A DNA stretch of 64,000 bases from Enoplolaimus lenunculus (lineage: Eukaryota; Nematoda; Enoplea; Enoplida; Thoracostomopsidae), in assembly GCA_030248215.1 (NCBI GenBank), contig JASANG010002088.1, positions 1-64,000 on the forward strand, written 5' to 3'. Of the stretch, positions 1 through 12,400 are shown piece by piece. Within the stretch, counting starts at the first letter, position 1, and each line of letters opens with the position of its first letter. The position numbers were made by a program, and so were the translations under genes. Below the pieces are notes generated by a model that worked only from the letters and a program-made list of their open reading frames with translations, had not been told where the DNA came from and did not search any database.

Positions 1-3000
1 CAACGGTTGGTTTCACCCCAACGGTTGGCTTCACCCCAACGGAAGGTTTCACCCCAACGGATGGTTTCACCCCAACAGTCGGTTCCACCCCAACGGTTGG
101 TTTTACTCCAATGGTTGGTTTCACCCCAACGGTTGGTTTCACCCCAACGGTTGGTTTTACTCCAATGGTTGGTTTTACTCCAATGGTTGGTTTCACCCCA
201 ACGGTTGGTTTCACCCTAACAGTCGGTTTCACCCCAACGGTTGGTTTCACCCCATCGGTTCGTTTTACCCCAACGGCTGGTTTCGCCCCAGCGATCGGTT
301 TTACCACAACGGTTGGTTTCACCTCAACGGTTGGCTTCACCTCAACAGTTGGCTTCACCCCAACGGTTGGTTTCACCCCAACGGTCGGTTTCACCCCAAC
401 TGTTGGTTTCACGTCAACGGTAGGTTTCACCTCAACGGTTGGCTTCACGTCAACGGTTGGTTTCACCTCAACGGTTGGCTTCACCCCCAATGGTTGGTTT
501 TACCCCAACGGTTGGTTTCACCACAACGGTTGGATTCACCTCAAAGGTTGGTTTCACACCAACGGTTGGTTTTACTCCAACGGTGGGCTTCACCCCAACG
601 GTTGGTTTCACTCCAACGATTGGTTTCACCCCAACGATTGGTAACGGTTGGTTTTACCCAAATGGTTGGTTTCACCCCAACGGTTGGTTTCACCCCAACG
701 GTTGGTTTCACCTCAACGGTTGGTTTCAGCCAAATGGTTGGTTTTACCCCAACGGTTGACCCCAACGGTTGGATTCACCTCAACGGCTGGTTTCACTCCA
801 ACGGTTGGTTTTACCCCAACGGTTGGTTTTACCCCTACGATTGGTTCCACCACAACGTTTGGTTTCACCCTAACCATTGGTTTCACCCCAATGATCGGTT
901 TTGCCCCAACGGTTGGTTTCAGCTCAACGGTTGGTTTCACCCCAACGGTTGGCTTCACCCCAACGGAAGGTTTCACCCCAACGGATGGTTTCACCCCAAC
1001 AGTCGGTTCCACCCCAACGGTTGGTTTTACCCCAACGGTTGGTTTCACCCCAACGGTTGGTTTCACCCCAACGGTTGGTCTCACCCCAACAGTCGGTTTC
1101 ACCCCAACGGTTGGTTTTTCCCCAACGGTTGGTTTCACCCCAACGGTTGGTTTCACCTCAGCGGTTGGCTTCACCCCAACGGTTAGCTTCACCCCAACGG
1201 TTGGTTTCACCCCAACGGTTGGATTCACCCCAACAGTAGGTTTCACCCCAACGGTTGGGTTTACCTTAACGGTTGGTTTCACCCCAACGGTTGGTTTCAC
1301 CCCAACGGTTGGATTCACCTCAACGGTTGGTTTCACCCCAACGGTTGGTCTCACCCCAACAGTAGGTTTCACCCCAACGGTTGGTTTCACCTCAACAGTT
1401 GGATTCACCTCAACGGTTGGTTTCACACCAACGGTTGGTTTTACCCCAACGGTGGGCTTCACCCCAAAGGTTGGTTTCACTCCAACGATTGGTTTCATCC
1501 TAACGGTCGGTTTCACCCCAACGGTTGGTTTCACCACAACGGTTGGTTTCACCCCAACGGTTGGTTTTACTCCAATGGTTGGTTTCACCCCAACGGTTGG
1601 TTTCACCCCAACGGTTGGTTTCACCCTAACAGTCGGTTTCACCCCAACGGCTGGTTTCGCCCCAGCGATCGGTTTTACCACAACGGTTGGTTTCACCTCA
1701 ACGGTTGGCTTCACCTCAACGGTTGGCTTCACCCCAACGGTTGGTTTCACCCCAACGGTCGGTTTCACCCCAACTGTTGGTTTCACGTCAACGGTAGGTT
1801 TCACCTCAACGGTTGGCTTCACGTCAACGGTTAGTTTCACCTCAACGGTTGGCTTCACCCCCAATGGTTGGTTTTACCCCAACGGTTGGTTTCACCACAA
1901 CGGTTGGATTCACCTCAAAGGTTGGTTTCACACCAACGGTTGGTTTTACTCCAACGGTGGGCTTCACCCCAACGGTTGGTTTCACTACAACGATTGGTTT
2001 CACCCCAACGATTGGTAACGGTTGGTTTTACCCAAATGGTTGGTTTCACCTCAACAGTTGGTTTCACCTCAGCGGTTGGCTTCGCCTCAACGGTTAGCTT
2101 CACCCCAACGGTTGGCTTCACCCCAACGGTTGGATTCACCTCAACGGTTGGTTTCACCCCAACGGTTGGTCTCACCCCAACGGTTGGTTTCACCTCAACG
2201 GTTGGCTTCACCCCAACGGTTGGTTTCACCCCAACGGTCGGTTTCACCCAAACTGTTGGTTTTACTCCAACGGTTGGTTTTACCACAATGATCGGTTTTA
2301 CTCCAACGTTTGGTTTCACCTCAACAGTTGGTTTCACCTCAGCGGTTGGCTTCACCCCAACGGTTAGGTTCACCCCAACGGTTGGTTTCACCCCAACGGT
2401 TGGATTCACCTCAACGGTTGGTTTCACACCAACGGTTGGTTTTACCCCAACGGTGGGCTTCACCCCAAAGGTTGGTTTCACTCCAACGATTGGTTTCACC
2501 CCAACGATTGGTTTCATCCTAACGGTCGGTTTCACCCCAACGGTTGGTTTCACCACAACGGTTGGTTTCGCCTCAACGGTTGGTTTTACCCCAATGGTTG
2601 GTTTCACCCCAACGGTTGGTTTCAACCCAACGGTTGGTTTCACCCTAACAGTCGGTTTCACCCCAACGGTTGGTTTCACCCCAACGGTTCGTTTTACCCC
2701 AACGGTTGGTTTCACCCCAGCGATCGGTTTTGCCCCAACGGTTGGTTTCACCTCGACGGTTGGCTTCACCTCAACGGTTGGCTTCACCCCAACGGTTGGT
2801 TTCACCCCAACGGTCGGTTTCACCCCAACGGTTGGTTTTACGTCAACGGTTGGATTCACCCCAACGGTTGGTTTCACACCAACGGTTGGTTTTACTCCAA
2901 CGGTGGGCTTCACTCCAACGGTGGGCTTCACTCCAACGGTTGGTTTCACCCCAACGATTGGTTTCATCCTAACGGTTGGTTTTACCCAAATGGTTGGTTT

Positions 3001-3650
3001 TACCCCAACGGTTGACCCCAACGGTTGGATTCACCTCAACGGCTGGTGTCACTCCAACGGTTGGTTTTACCCCAACGGTTGGTTTTACCCCTACGATTGG
3101 TTTCACCACAACGTTTGGTTTCACCCTAACCACTGGTTTCACCCCAACGGTCGGTTTCATCCCAACGGTTGGTTTCACCCCAACAGTCGGTTTCACCCCA
3201 ACGGTTGGTTTCACCCTAACGGTTGGTTTCAACCCAACGGTTGGTTTCAGCCCAACGGTTGATTTCACCCAACGGTTAATTTCATCCCAACGGTTGGTTT
3301 CACCCCAACGGTTGGTTTCATCCCAACGATTGGTTTCACCACAACGGTCGGTTTCATCCCAACGGTTGGTTTCACCCCAACGGTTGATTTCACCCCAACG
3401 GTTGGTTTCATCTCAACGGTTGGTTTTGCCCCAAAGGTTCGTTTCACCGCAGGGGCTCGTTTCACCCCAGCGGTTAATTTCACCCCAGCGGTTAATTTTG
3501 CCCCAGACGTTGGTTTCACCCTAACGGCTGGTTTCACCTCAACGGTTGGTTTCAGCCCAAGGGTTGGTTTCACACAAACGGTTAGCTTCACCGCAACGGA
3601 CGATGTCACCCAAATCGTTTGCTTCGTCCCAACTCTTGGTTTCATACAAA
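1..3650. repeat. 18-bp minisatellite array with higher-order repeats
   Basis: The unit is close to GGTTTCACCCCAACGGTT and is repeated about 200 times, beginning at or before the window edge. Units decay after about 3240, where they merge into unique sequence. Because 18 is a multiple of three and the unit has no stop, all phases on both strands give long open frames (repeats such as VGFTPT, RLVSPQ and NGWFHP on plus, VGVKPT on minus). Variant units recur in the same order. The GGAAGG variant at 41 returns at 965, the block at 241-650 returns near 1620-2030, and the GTTGACCCC block at 757 returns at 3012. This shows higher-order duplication. Short indels shift the frame between blocks. I see no start, splice signal or domain that would make it a gene. 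Confidence 0.95.
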
Positions 3651-3800
3651 TACTTTGATTAGGCGCTTGTTGCCATGACAATAGTTTATTTCAACCAAGC
3701 TATCTATTTAAACTCAGTATTTAGTTTAATCAGACCTCTCATTTTTCATAACCTGGATTGGTGGATTAATGCAGCAGCTTGGTAAAGCGGTTGAAACTAG

Positions 3801-4690
3801 AAAAAATGCTCAGCACTTGAGCAAAAAGGGATATGTTTCATATTCCTATTAAAAGTATGGTAAACTAGATCAGCACATTCGCTTGATGTAACCTGGAAAA
3901 GTATTAAGAAACAATAGCGGCCAAAATCATGTTAATTATTAATTTTTCTGAAACATATTGCGGACAGCGAAATTTCTGTAATATTTTTTGTAAGAAACAG
4001 ATGCTTTTCTTGAATGCAAAGCGAAATTATTTCTGAAATGTAGACAGATTTAGCTTGGAATCCATGAATGTATATTGAAATTCTCTACAAAACGTATTAA
4101 ATTTACCTATGGCTTTGTATTACCATAGTTAATTGAATTTCATAAGAGCATTGTGTGGCGACATAATGGCTGTTAGATTTTTGATGACCAATTTTGTTAG
4201 ATGCTTTCTTAAAAACAGACGTCACAAAACGAATCGCAATTGATGCTTTAAAAAGGCTCCACTTATAAGTGACTTTTGAGTTTACTCGATTTTTTACCTT
4301 TGTGACAAATTATATAAATTCGCATTTCCCACCCGAGTTATTTATCTGTTTCACTGCATAGTCACAACTATAGAAGCTCACAAATCGCACCGTATTCTGG
4401 CAACATCGATTAACTTGCAAAATCAAAGAGCGGTATACCTCAGCCATGTCTGTGCGACCCTAAGGAATTTCTGAAAATTCCTAACAAATCCTGTCAAAAA
4501 CTTAAATGTTAGAAATAGATTTGCTGTCCGCAAGATGTTTCAGAAAAATTAATAATTAACATGATTTTGGACGCTATTGTTTCTTAATACTTTTCCAGGT
4601 TACATCAAGCGAATGTGCTGATCTAGTTTACCATACTTTTAATAGGAATATGAAACATATCCCTTTTTGCTCAAGTGCTGAGCATTTTTT
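3801..4690. mobile_element. 890-bp element with about 175-bp terminal inverted repeats
   Basis: Bases 3801-3974 are the near-perfect reverse complement of 4514-4690. The ends read AAAAAATGCTCAGCACTTGA and its complement, and each outer end is flanked by CTAG, possibly a 4-bp target duplication. The centre (about 540 bp) has no open frame of note. This is a non-autonomous DNA transposon or long-TIR MITE; the superfamily is not clear from the ends alone. Confidence 0.85.
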
Positions 4691-4952
4691 CTAGTATTAC
4701 AATCTCTATATCAACACCCGTTTCGCTTCACAGTTTTTCCACTATCATACATATATTGCGCGTCACGTTTCAAATTTTGTTGCGTATTCGGGTTGTCTTG
4801 TGATCACATTGACTAAATGGGTGGGTTAATTTGATGCTTTTTGCAGTATATACTTCTATTCATTCACATGATAGGTTTAACTTAAGATTTGAAATAAAAA
4901 TTTTGTTTCCTATTAAAACATTTCTTGTCCCTCTTATCGTATACAGCTATTT
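4691..4952. other. AT-rich spacer
   Basis: There is no open frame, repeat unit or RNA motif that I can support between the inverted-repeat element and the small GGAATCGG patch. Confidence 0.5.
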
Positions 4953-5062
4953 GAAGGTTGCAAAACGGAACTGAATTATATCGGAATCGGAACAGGAAAT
5001 TAATACCGCAATCGGATCGGAAAATTTATACCGGAATCAGATCGGAATCCTAGTTTCACTCT
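4953..5062. repeat. short CAGAGTG-ended element with GGAATCGG words
   Basis: The patch contains repeated ATCGGAATCGG-type words and ends in CACTCTG, the reverse of CAGAGTG. The opening GCAAAACGGAACTGAATTAT recurs at about 19880 and, inverted, near 26190. These are copies of one short dispersed repeat whose termini look hAT-like. Confidence 0.5.
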
Positions 5063-5074
5063 GGCTACACACAG

Positions 5075-5274
5075 AATGTGCTTTTGAAACTTTACAAGGT
5101 AATATTGGAGGTACCCAGCGTTTAGCTGTAATGCAAGGATCGAGAAAGGCTGAAGTTTACACGCATTCAGTTTTAGATGCAAATTTAAACCCTTCATATT
5201 TACCACCACAATCGAGAATTGAATTAGAGTTTACACGTAATACGCCTAATTTGATTTTAGTACATAAAGCATAG
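5075..5274 (+). other. unrecognised coding-like segment ending in a stop
   Basis: After a possible acceptor (CTACACACAG), an open frame of 65 codons runs to TAG. Its composition looks protein-like (for example LPPQSRIELEF near the end). There is no ATG at its start, so it would have to be a terminal exon or a fragment. The alternation of hydrophobic and charged residues faintly recalls capsid proteins of Polinton-type elements, but that is far from an assignment. It lies beside the 3' side of the SLC37A3-like gene, on the opposite strand. Confidence 0.25.
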
Positions 5275-5504
5275 AAAGCATTGGACATTCGTATGAATGA
5301 TTTTAAGCCTTAAGTTTCAAAGGTAAAACTAACAAAGCATGTATCAGAAACAAATCTAAAATGTTATCAAATATTGAAACTGGATAGATTACAGTATGTA
5401 GACTGAACAATTTTTGAAGGTTCCTTACCTAGAAGAATTCATATTTGGGTATAACACAGGACGCATATACCGGCACAAAAGATAAAAATTGATTCAAATT
5501 TTCG

Positions 5505-5765
5505 TTGCCTGATATGGATAAATTTACTATATTTCTGAATGATGAATACCAAATCCAAAAAACAACAATGGATCATAAGCGTTTCTTTATTTGTATATGT
5601 GCATTATTTATTGCTGTTATTATTGAAACTGTATTGTTACTGATAAATATAAACTGTTGGGGTAAAACTAAAGAAACCAAAAACATGAATTATACTATGA
5701 TGATTGGCGAGATGGTTCCTTGGAAAAGTGGAATGCTGCAGATGGTCTTAAAATTAGATGGATAA
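5505..5765 (+). CDS. hypothetical single-pass membrane protein, uncertain
   Basis: An open frame of 86 codons has a hydrophobic stretch FICICALFIAVIIETVLLLI at about residues 28-47, flanked by a basic KR pair. AATAAA follows the stop within a few bases. A second frame is also open across the 3' third, which weakens the case. No family is recognised and no homologous neighbour supports it. Confidence 0.25.
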   Translation: MPDMDKFTIFLNDEYQIQKTTMDHKRFFICICALFIAVIIETVLLLININCWGKTKETKNMNYTMMIGEMVPWKSGMLQMVLKLDG

Positions 5766-5869
5766 ATAAAAATAGCACAAATTTATATTTTACAATACTC
5801 CTGATACCACCTAAAATGTTTATTGGAGCGCACAGATAGAATATTTGTTGGATATTTTTGACTATAGCT

Positions 5870-6110
5870 GCTTCTACAAATACCAGGAACGGCCCCCTAC
5901 GGCGGTGGGGTAGCCTGGCTATATGCTGGGCTGGGGATTATCCCCCATTGACCATTGCAAGCCCCTTCTCTTTCAAGTCCTTTCATTCCCTTTCATTTCC
6001 CTCTCCGAAGAGGTTGTAGAGAGGAGAACTGCGCAAATCCGCCTGTTCCCTCCTCCTCCGCATTCACTTTAGGGAGGAGGGGAGAGAGGAGGGGGTAAAA
6101 CCCGCCTTTT
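5870..6110. repeat. GC-rich patch, likely decayed repeat
   Basis: A short GC-rich block (polypurine and CCCTCC tracts, a GGGGTAGCCTGGC motif) differs sharply in composition from its AT-rich surroundings. It has no open frame, and I cannot name a family. Confidence 0.35.
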
Positions 6111-6410
6111 ACACTACTTCTATAGACTTTGATACAATATTGTTGAAAATACATGACAGTTTATAGACAGCTAATAAAGGTAACGACTGCACCACGCAGT
6201 ATCGTACCGTGCAGTGTGGCGGACAGCGACGTACGGAAACAAGCTGCGATGAATGACATTAAAATTTTTAAAGATAGTGCCACACTAAGTCGGCTCAATA
6301 CGTCGCAGAACAAGCAATAATGATTACAGCATCTTACTGTTGACACTGAGCGACCGACCTATACTACATTTAACAATGTGCTAATACATCAATCCGAGAA
6401 AGTTATATAC

Positions 6411-6494
6411 CCGATATCAAGTTCGACGGTCCGCCAATTGAAAATCCAGTCACTGCCATCACAATTGAATTGAGCACAGGATTTTTCGGAGTTA
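6411..6494 (-). CDS. SLC37A3: SLC37A3-like exon 14 (last one found)
   Basis: 84 nt. It encodes NSIVMAVTGFSIGGPSNLIS, matching ALLMTVTGFFIGGPSNMIS of helix 10. Donor GTATAT. The next block expected (ISADLG, then the TVTGIVDGSGSIGAA type) was not found in a clean frame. Only scattered resemblance appears on the minus strand between about 6150 and 6310. Confidence 0.9.
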
Positions 6495-9400
6495 CTAAGA
6501 ATAAAAGTAGAGTAGAACGAATCCACACGGGCGAGCATTGGCCTACGCATCTCATTAAAAATTTTGGTAAATATAGTAAGATTTTTCGCTACGTTAAAGC
6601 TTTTCAATTTTATTACTCCTTCGAATTTTATCAAATATCTAGTGTATAGTGTTAGTGCCTATCACATTCACTACGAAACTTGCCTGCGGTGCTAATTTCA
6701 TGACATAAATATTGATAATAACGGGGCAGTAACTACGGGAGGCGAGGAAAGGCTCGATCCATTGTAAAACGCGTTCAATAACGGTACATGAGCAATGTTT
6801 GAAAACCATAAAAAACCAGCATGCTACAAAGTGAATTTTTCGCGCGTAGCTAAATTATGTACACAAACCGCAATCGTAACAAAAAGAATATCACCTACAA
6901 TTAATGTATTACAAGTAAACCACAGCATGTTTCCTTTTAAAGTCACTGAATGCAAAAGAACTTAAAAAGACTTAAAAATCATTTACTAAAGCTAACTTGC
7001 ATAAGCCCCTAATGACGCCATGGACATAAACAACATCGTAGCAATGACGGGAGATCGAAAACCGATATAATCCTAAAAACAACGTTATCAACTCGATTGC
7101 AAAAATGTAAACAGCCGACAATTATACGTAAAACTACTACTGTAACGCCATAGAAAATTGCGTTAAATGGAACGAAAACCAATATTAAAACATTTTATGA
7201 CTAGAAAAATTTGTTTTCAAAATTCTTTAAAAGTTTAGAGTGCCATTTTGATACTTTGAAACAGTGCAATGAAAAACTGATTATACTACAGCAATATTAA
7301 TAAATACTTACAGTCAAAGCTCCTGATACAAGACTGCCTAAAACATAATTTCACGTAGTGTACACAATCAAATGGACACATCATAGAGCAGTACAATGGT
7401 TTTCGATACGCGATGAAAGATACCTATTAATGTTATACTAGCTGCTACACGCATATAATATGCGTGGAAAGCCGAAATTAGTGTACTCAAACGCTAAAAA
7501 CGCCAATCCAAAACCAGTGCACCTGACCACAGACGCTATAAACTTAGGCGTCAAACAGATAAAACGTATCATTACAACGAACGCTTTGTTAACATTATTA
7601 CAAAAAATAATTCCATTACGCACTGCGTTCTTTCCAATCCTACCCCACTTTTGGAGACCCTCAAATTCTTACCAACAATGCCACCCCAGTCGTACCACGT
7701 TGACAAGCGATCAGCTTCGCTCTCTGCAATACCAAATTCGTTTGACAAATAAAACGGCAGCCAAAAGAAGAACGAATAATTGACAAATTTAAGGCACGCG
7801 TACGCCAACGAATACTGGAACAAAAATGTGGTCAAAATCGCTAAACGCATAAAATAAAAAATGTTACTCTGCACAAAAAACAACAACATGAACTATGACT
7901 ATGCTACGATGTCAACGTTGACAGAGCATGCAACATATATATTGTTAACTACTTGCTCTATGATAATATTATAAAAAATCGCACATAACTGTTCATACCA
8001 TTCACAAGTAATTGACTACATAATGAACCTATTAGTACGCAACAGAGTACGCAAATTTCAGTGCGCGAAGCGGAACTACATTTGCGTTTGAAACAGCATA
8101 TTATGTCGTAATAATGAAGTAAAGTAATATCTTTCAAAGATTCGGCATGCATATATCAAAATATCGAAAAATATACTGAGTATTTTGACCATTTCTCTTT
8201 TGAGACAGAAGTTAAAATTTGCCATATTATAATATAATCAATCTGTGCTACCAAAAAAATTAAAACTTTGCACGCCACTGAATTCTTACAGGAACAACAC
8301 CCGGAAGCATAATTGCGGCTATAAATCCGATTGCTTCAGGCCTCTCAACACGCACATCCAAATATTCGTCTTCACCTGTAAAATGAATAGGACCAACTCT
8401 GGTCGTGAGCAATGAAAATTCATACATAAACTAGGAATCGCCGATTGATTAATCGACATCGGCAATAATCGGCACTTTTCGTGAGTATCGGTATCGACAC
8501 TGTAAAAAATTGCCAATTCATTGCCGATAAATTTTACCCATAGTAGTGAGTTGGAATGCTATCAATTTTACGTGTTGGTGTATATCAGCGCGTCTGATCA
8601 GAGAAGCGTAATCTCTCATGTGTTTGTGTTTGAAAAATTAATTGAATAATGAACCGTTCTCATAAAATTATAAACTTTTATAGTGGTTAGGGTTTAAGTC
8701 TTCGGATTCATAATGATGTTATATTGTATCCTATCTGTTCTATAAGCGTCGTGTATTAAAATTGGAATCGGTATGGGCTTCGGCATCGGTACATTTTCAA
8801 AATAAAAATTGGCATCGGTATTAGCAAAAATTTTGGTATCGGCACATCCTTAGCATAAAAACAGGTATGCCTTCAGCCAGGTCAGTAGTAAAGATTTGAA
8901 TTAAAAAGGCGCATATCAATGTGCCAAACGTAACTGCCTATCACGGCTAATTTTCTTGCCTCCCCGGCTTCCCGGAAGCCTTGAACGGAATTTGTTATGC
9001 CCCAAGACCTCTGGCATTCTTCGCATTCCCCAAAGGCAATTATCTGGGTGCGTCCCTTTCTAGCGTTCGGCAGATCACTGCCTCGAGTAACTTTCGAATC
9101 GTTTTTGAGGTTTTACTTGCGTAGATTTTATAAAAGAAACTGAAGGACTAACTTTCCACAACACTGCAGATTTTTTAAAAAATTCACAATTTGGACGTTA
9201 TTTTGAATTGCCAAAATACTGAGCCGCCGATATACGGCTAACTGACTATAATACAATATAAAATACGCCGCTGGTCAACTATTTCGTTTCTAAGTTCTAC
9301 AAAAAATGCCGAGAGCACTTAAAAATATGACGAATGTGCATGAACAAGGTATTTGCCTGAAAGAAAAATATAGGGTCATCGCGAATCAAACAGAGCAATG

Positions 9401-12400
9401 ACAAAAACTTTAATTAAGTTTTTCTTGAAACATTAAATTCAGAAAGATTTAATACACAGACAGAAGTGAAAAATGAATTTTTTCCATAACTTCGCAACTG
9501 CGGTTTACTTAAAATTGGACGAATTTTAACAATATTTACATATTTGAGCTTCCCGTGAACCCAGAATCATATCAATAATTGTAAACGACAAAAAATTTTC
9601 AGTCCTAGTTTCGTAGCATGACAGGCCCATACACAAAACAGGGTCGGAATGTTTTTTGCGGGACTGCCATCAAGTAAGCCTAAGGTTTAGATTATGTTTT
9701 TGCTTAGGCCTAGGTATACGGCCATTGCTGGCTTAGGAATATGCTTCTTCTAGTCATACGGCGCTGTTCCATACATTGGAATGTGGCATACAAAACCGTT
9801 CCAAATTAATGCTGATGTTTTCACGGTTTTAACCAATTATGATAGATAAGAAACAATTTTGATAGAGGATAAGCTACTAACCAGAACAGGAATCGAATTT
9901 TTGCAGGAATTCTGGTTGAAACTGCTACATAGGTTTCTCTCAATGCCAACTCCGGTTAATGCAAAACTTGCTGACAGTCGACCGGCTGTTTTCACCTACG
10001 CTTGCACCAGGGTGCAACAGGATATCCGGTTCCGGTTTAATATTCGTAAAAACTGATATCCGTATCCGGTATAAACCTACAGGATACTGGATATTTACGG
10101 TTGTGGTACCGAATATCATAACACTGTTATTCACAAGCGAGTGATTTAACATCCTGGTGCGGTTACGTTTGGACAAGTCAAGAAGCTCTAGCTTGGATAG
10201 CCGTTTCAGCTATTTTTTACTTATATGTAGAGCAAGAGTTAAACGCGTTTTTGCAATCAAATAATTTCAGTTTATCAGCACCAACTGTTAATCTCTTAGT
10301 ATCTGCTACAGTTAATATGTTGGCGCAATTGGTGCCCGCCTATTATTGGCGCACTTAGTTGGCCACACAAATTTGGCGGGCTTCGGTGCCTTCACTAATT
10401 TACTTATTCATTTCAGATTTTTAGGTTAAGATTATGGGACTTCACGTTTGTCGCATTTCACAACTGTTGAAATTGGGGTGTGTAACATCTCGTTTTCGAA
10501 GGAGTCCCGACGTTTCGCTTGCACGCCTTCAATAATTTGGGTATGCCCTATAGAAACCCTGCAAGTACACCATGACTGGCGGCTAACGGATGTTGACATC
10601 GTCCTTGACTTTCGCCGGGTGGCACTTAAACCTACCTAACGAACTTGAGACTTTTTGGTTTTCTGATACATGATAATTGATTATCTTGTTAAATATTTCA
10701 GAACTGTAAAGTATTATTGTATCAATGCTAATCGTTCTATGGAAAGTTCGCATGATACTAGTTCCCGCCGATCTAATACTTCATCAGTTCAGTCTACGCC
10801 ATCGAACGAGATCAACCGTGCATTCAAAAGAATAACATTACAGGACTTTGAAATCACAATACAGGCTGGGTCTGGGTCGAATATTCTTTCAATGGATGAT
10901 TAGTAATATTTTTATGTTAGAAATTTTATACAGAAAGGTGTTCAATAGACTAAAACCTTGAGCACGCTAAAGATACAGCGAAAAAATAAATTATTTTAAT
11001 ATATACAATATCCGTTATCCGGTAAAAACTTCAATGTTTGTATCCGATTCCGGTAAATTAATATCCGGTCGCACCCTGGCTTGCACAATGTCACATGTGT
11101 TTCTGAACACAAAAGAAAAAATAAGGGTGAGCAACGGGAGGGGGGGGGTCGCGGGTGAAGCAATTTTACGCCATGCACTTACTATCGTTAGTTTCGTCTT
11201 GTTTTGGCAATTCAGGATCCGACATTCCTGAAGCAAAGAAATGTATAGCAGTTGCGCATACTAGTATAAAAACGATGCAACCTAACAAGCATCCAGCTAA
11301 ATTTCGAACAGGTGCGGAGTCAGGAATTCTTACTAGAAGGAGAGGGCCAAGGAGACTAACAGGCGCGGCAATAAAGTAACCATACCCACATGATCGAGCG
11401 GTTATTTCTGCGCCGCTGAGCACCAAATCAACTATTGAAATGATATATTAAAAAACAAAACCGCAACTACAGAAGGAACGCCTCTCATACGGAATGACAG
11501 GTTTAAATAAATGCTATGTTATGTAATTGCATGTATTTCAACAGCAGTAGCAACTGCTGAACTGATTGAGACAAATATTGAATTCAGTGACAAATCACAC
11601 ATATATATGTCAGAGGTGGAACTGGCGAGAAATGTGTGGCCTGGCCGGGCGGCCGCTACCAACCGGCATGGCCGGTGTAGCCGGCGTTTATAGTGACTGT
11701 TTCATTTCCAATATTATTTTGATTGTTGTAGCCGTTGCGATCTACGCGAAATGTTACCAAAAACCTAAATGGCGTCTTAAACCAAAAACCACTGACATTC
11801 ATAAGAAATACTATGCAACGTTACTGCAAGAAATGGTAGCACAAAATAAACTTTAACGAAAAACGATTTCATAACAGCTGACTTTTATCGTAGTACAAAT
11901 CTTGCTATCTAGAACATGTTTACGGCCTGCAATGTCGGCTGTATCACCCATACCGGCCGGTAACTACGGTCGGGCCGGACGACGTTGGCCGGTTCTACTT
12001 CTGAAAATATACGTACAGACGCAACCAGAAATAAGAGCAAACTAATCGCGATCGCGTTTGTTTACTGCTTGTGCCTGCAATTTTACAGTCGCGTTTGACC
12101 AAACTCGACAACGCGCATGTCTGCAATCAAACACTTAAATACTATACAATCGCGATTGTAGATGCGATTATTACTGCGATAATTGCAAGCTGTCAACATT
12201 ATGATTACGAGCAATTACGATCATTCAATGAGCAATCATGATTATCAGCACATTTCGAACACGCCCGTGATGACGCTTGTCTTATGACCAGGGATGGTGG
12301 CTCGGCTAAAAACCGAGACCGAAACTTGACTACCGAGACCGGCCAAGAAAAATCTTGGCCTCTGTCAATTTTAGGTCATCACCGAAACAAATCTAAGTTT

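Noticed and set aside
111-3524. Long open frames (up to 464 codons) on both strands in the minisatellite
   Set aside because: They follow from an 18-bp stop-free unit. All phases are open and indels break each frame.
7460-7783. Plus-strand 107-codon frame
   Set aside because: Antisense shadow of SLC37A3-like exon 11.
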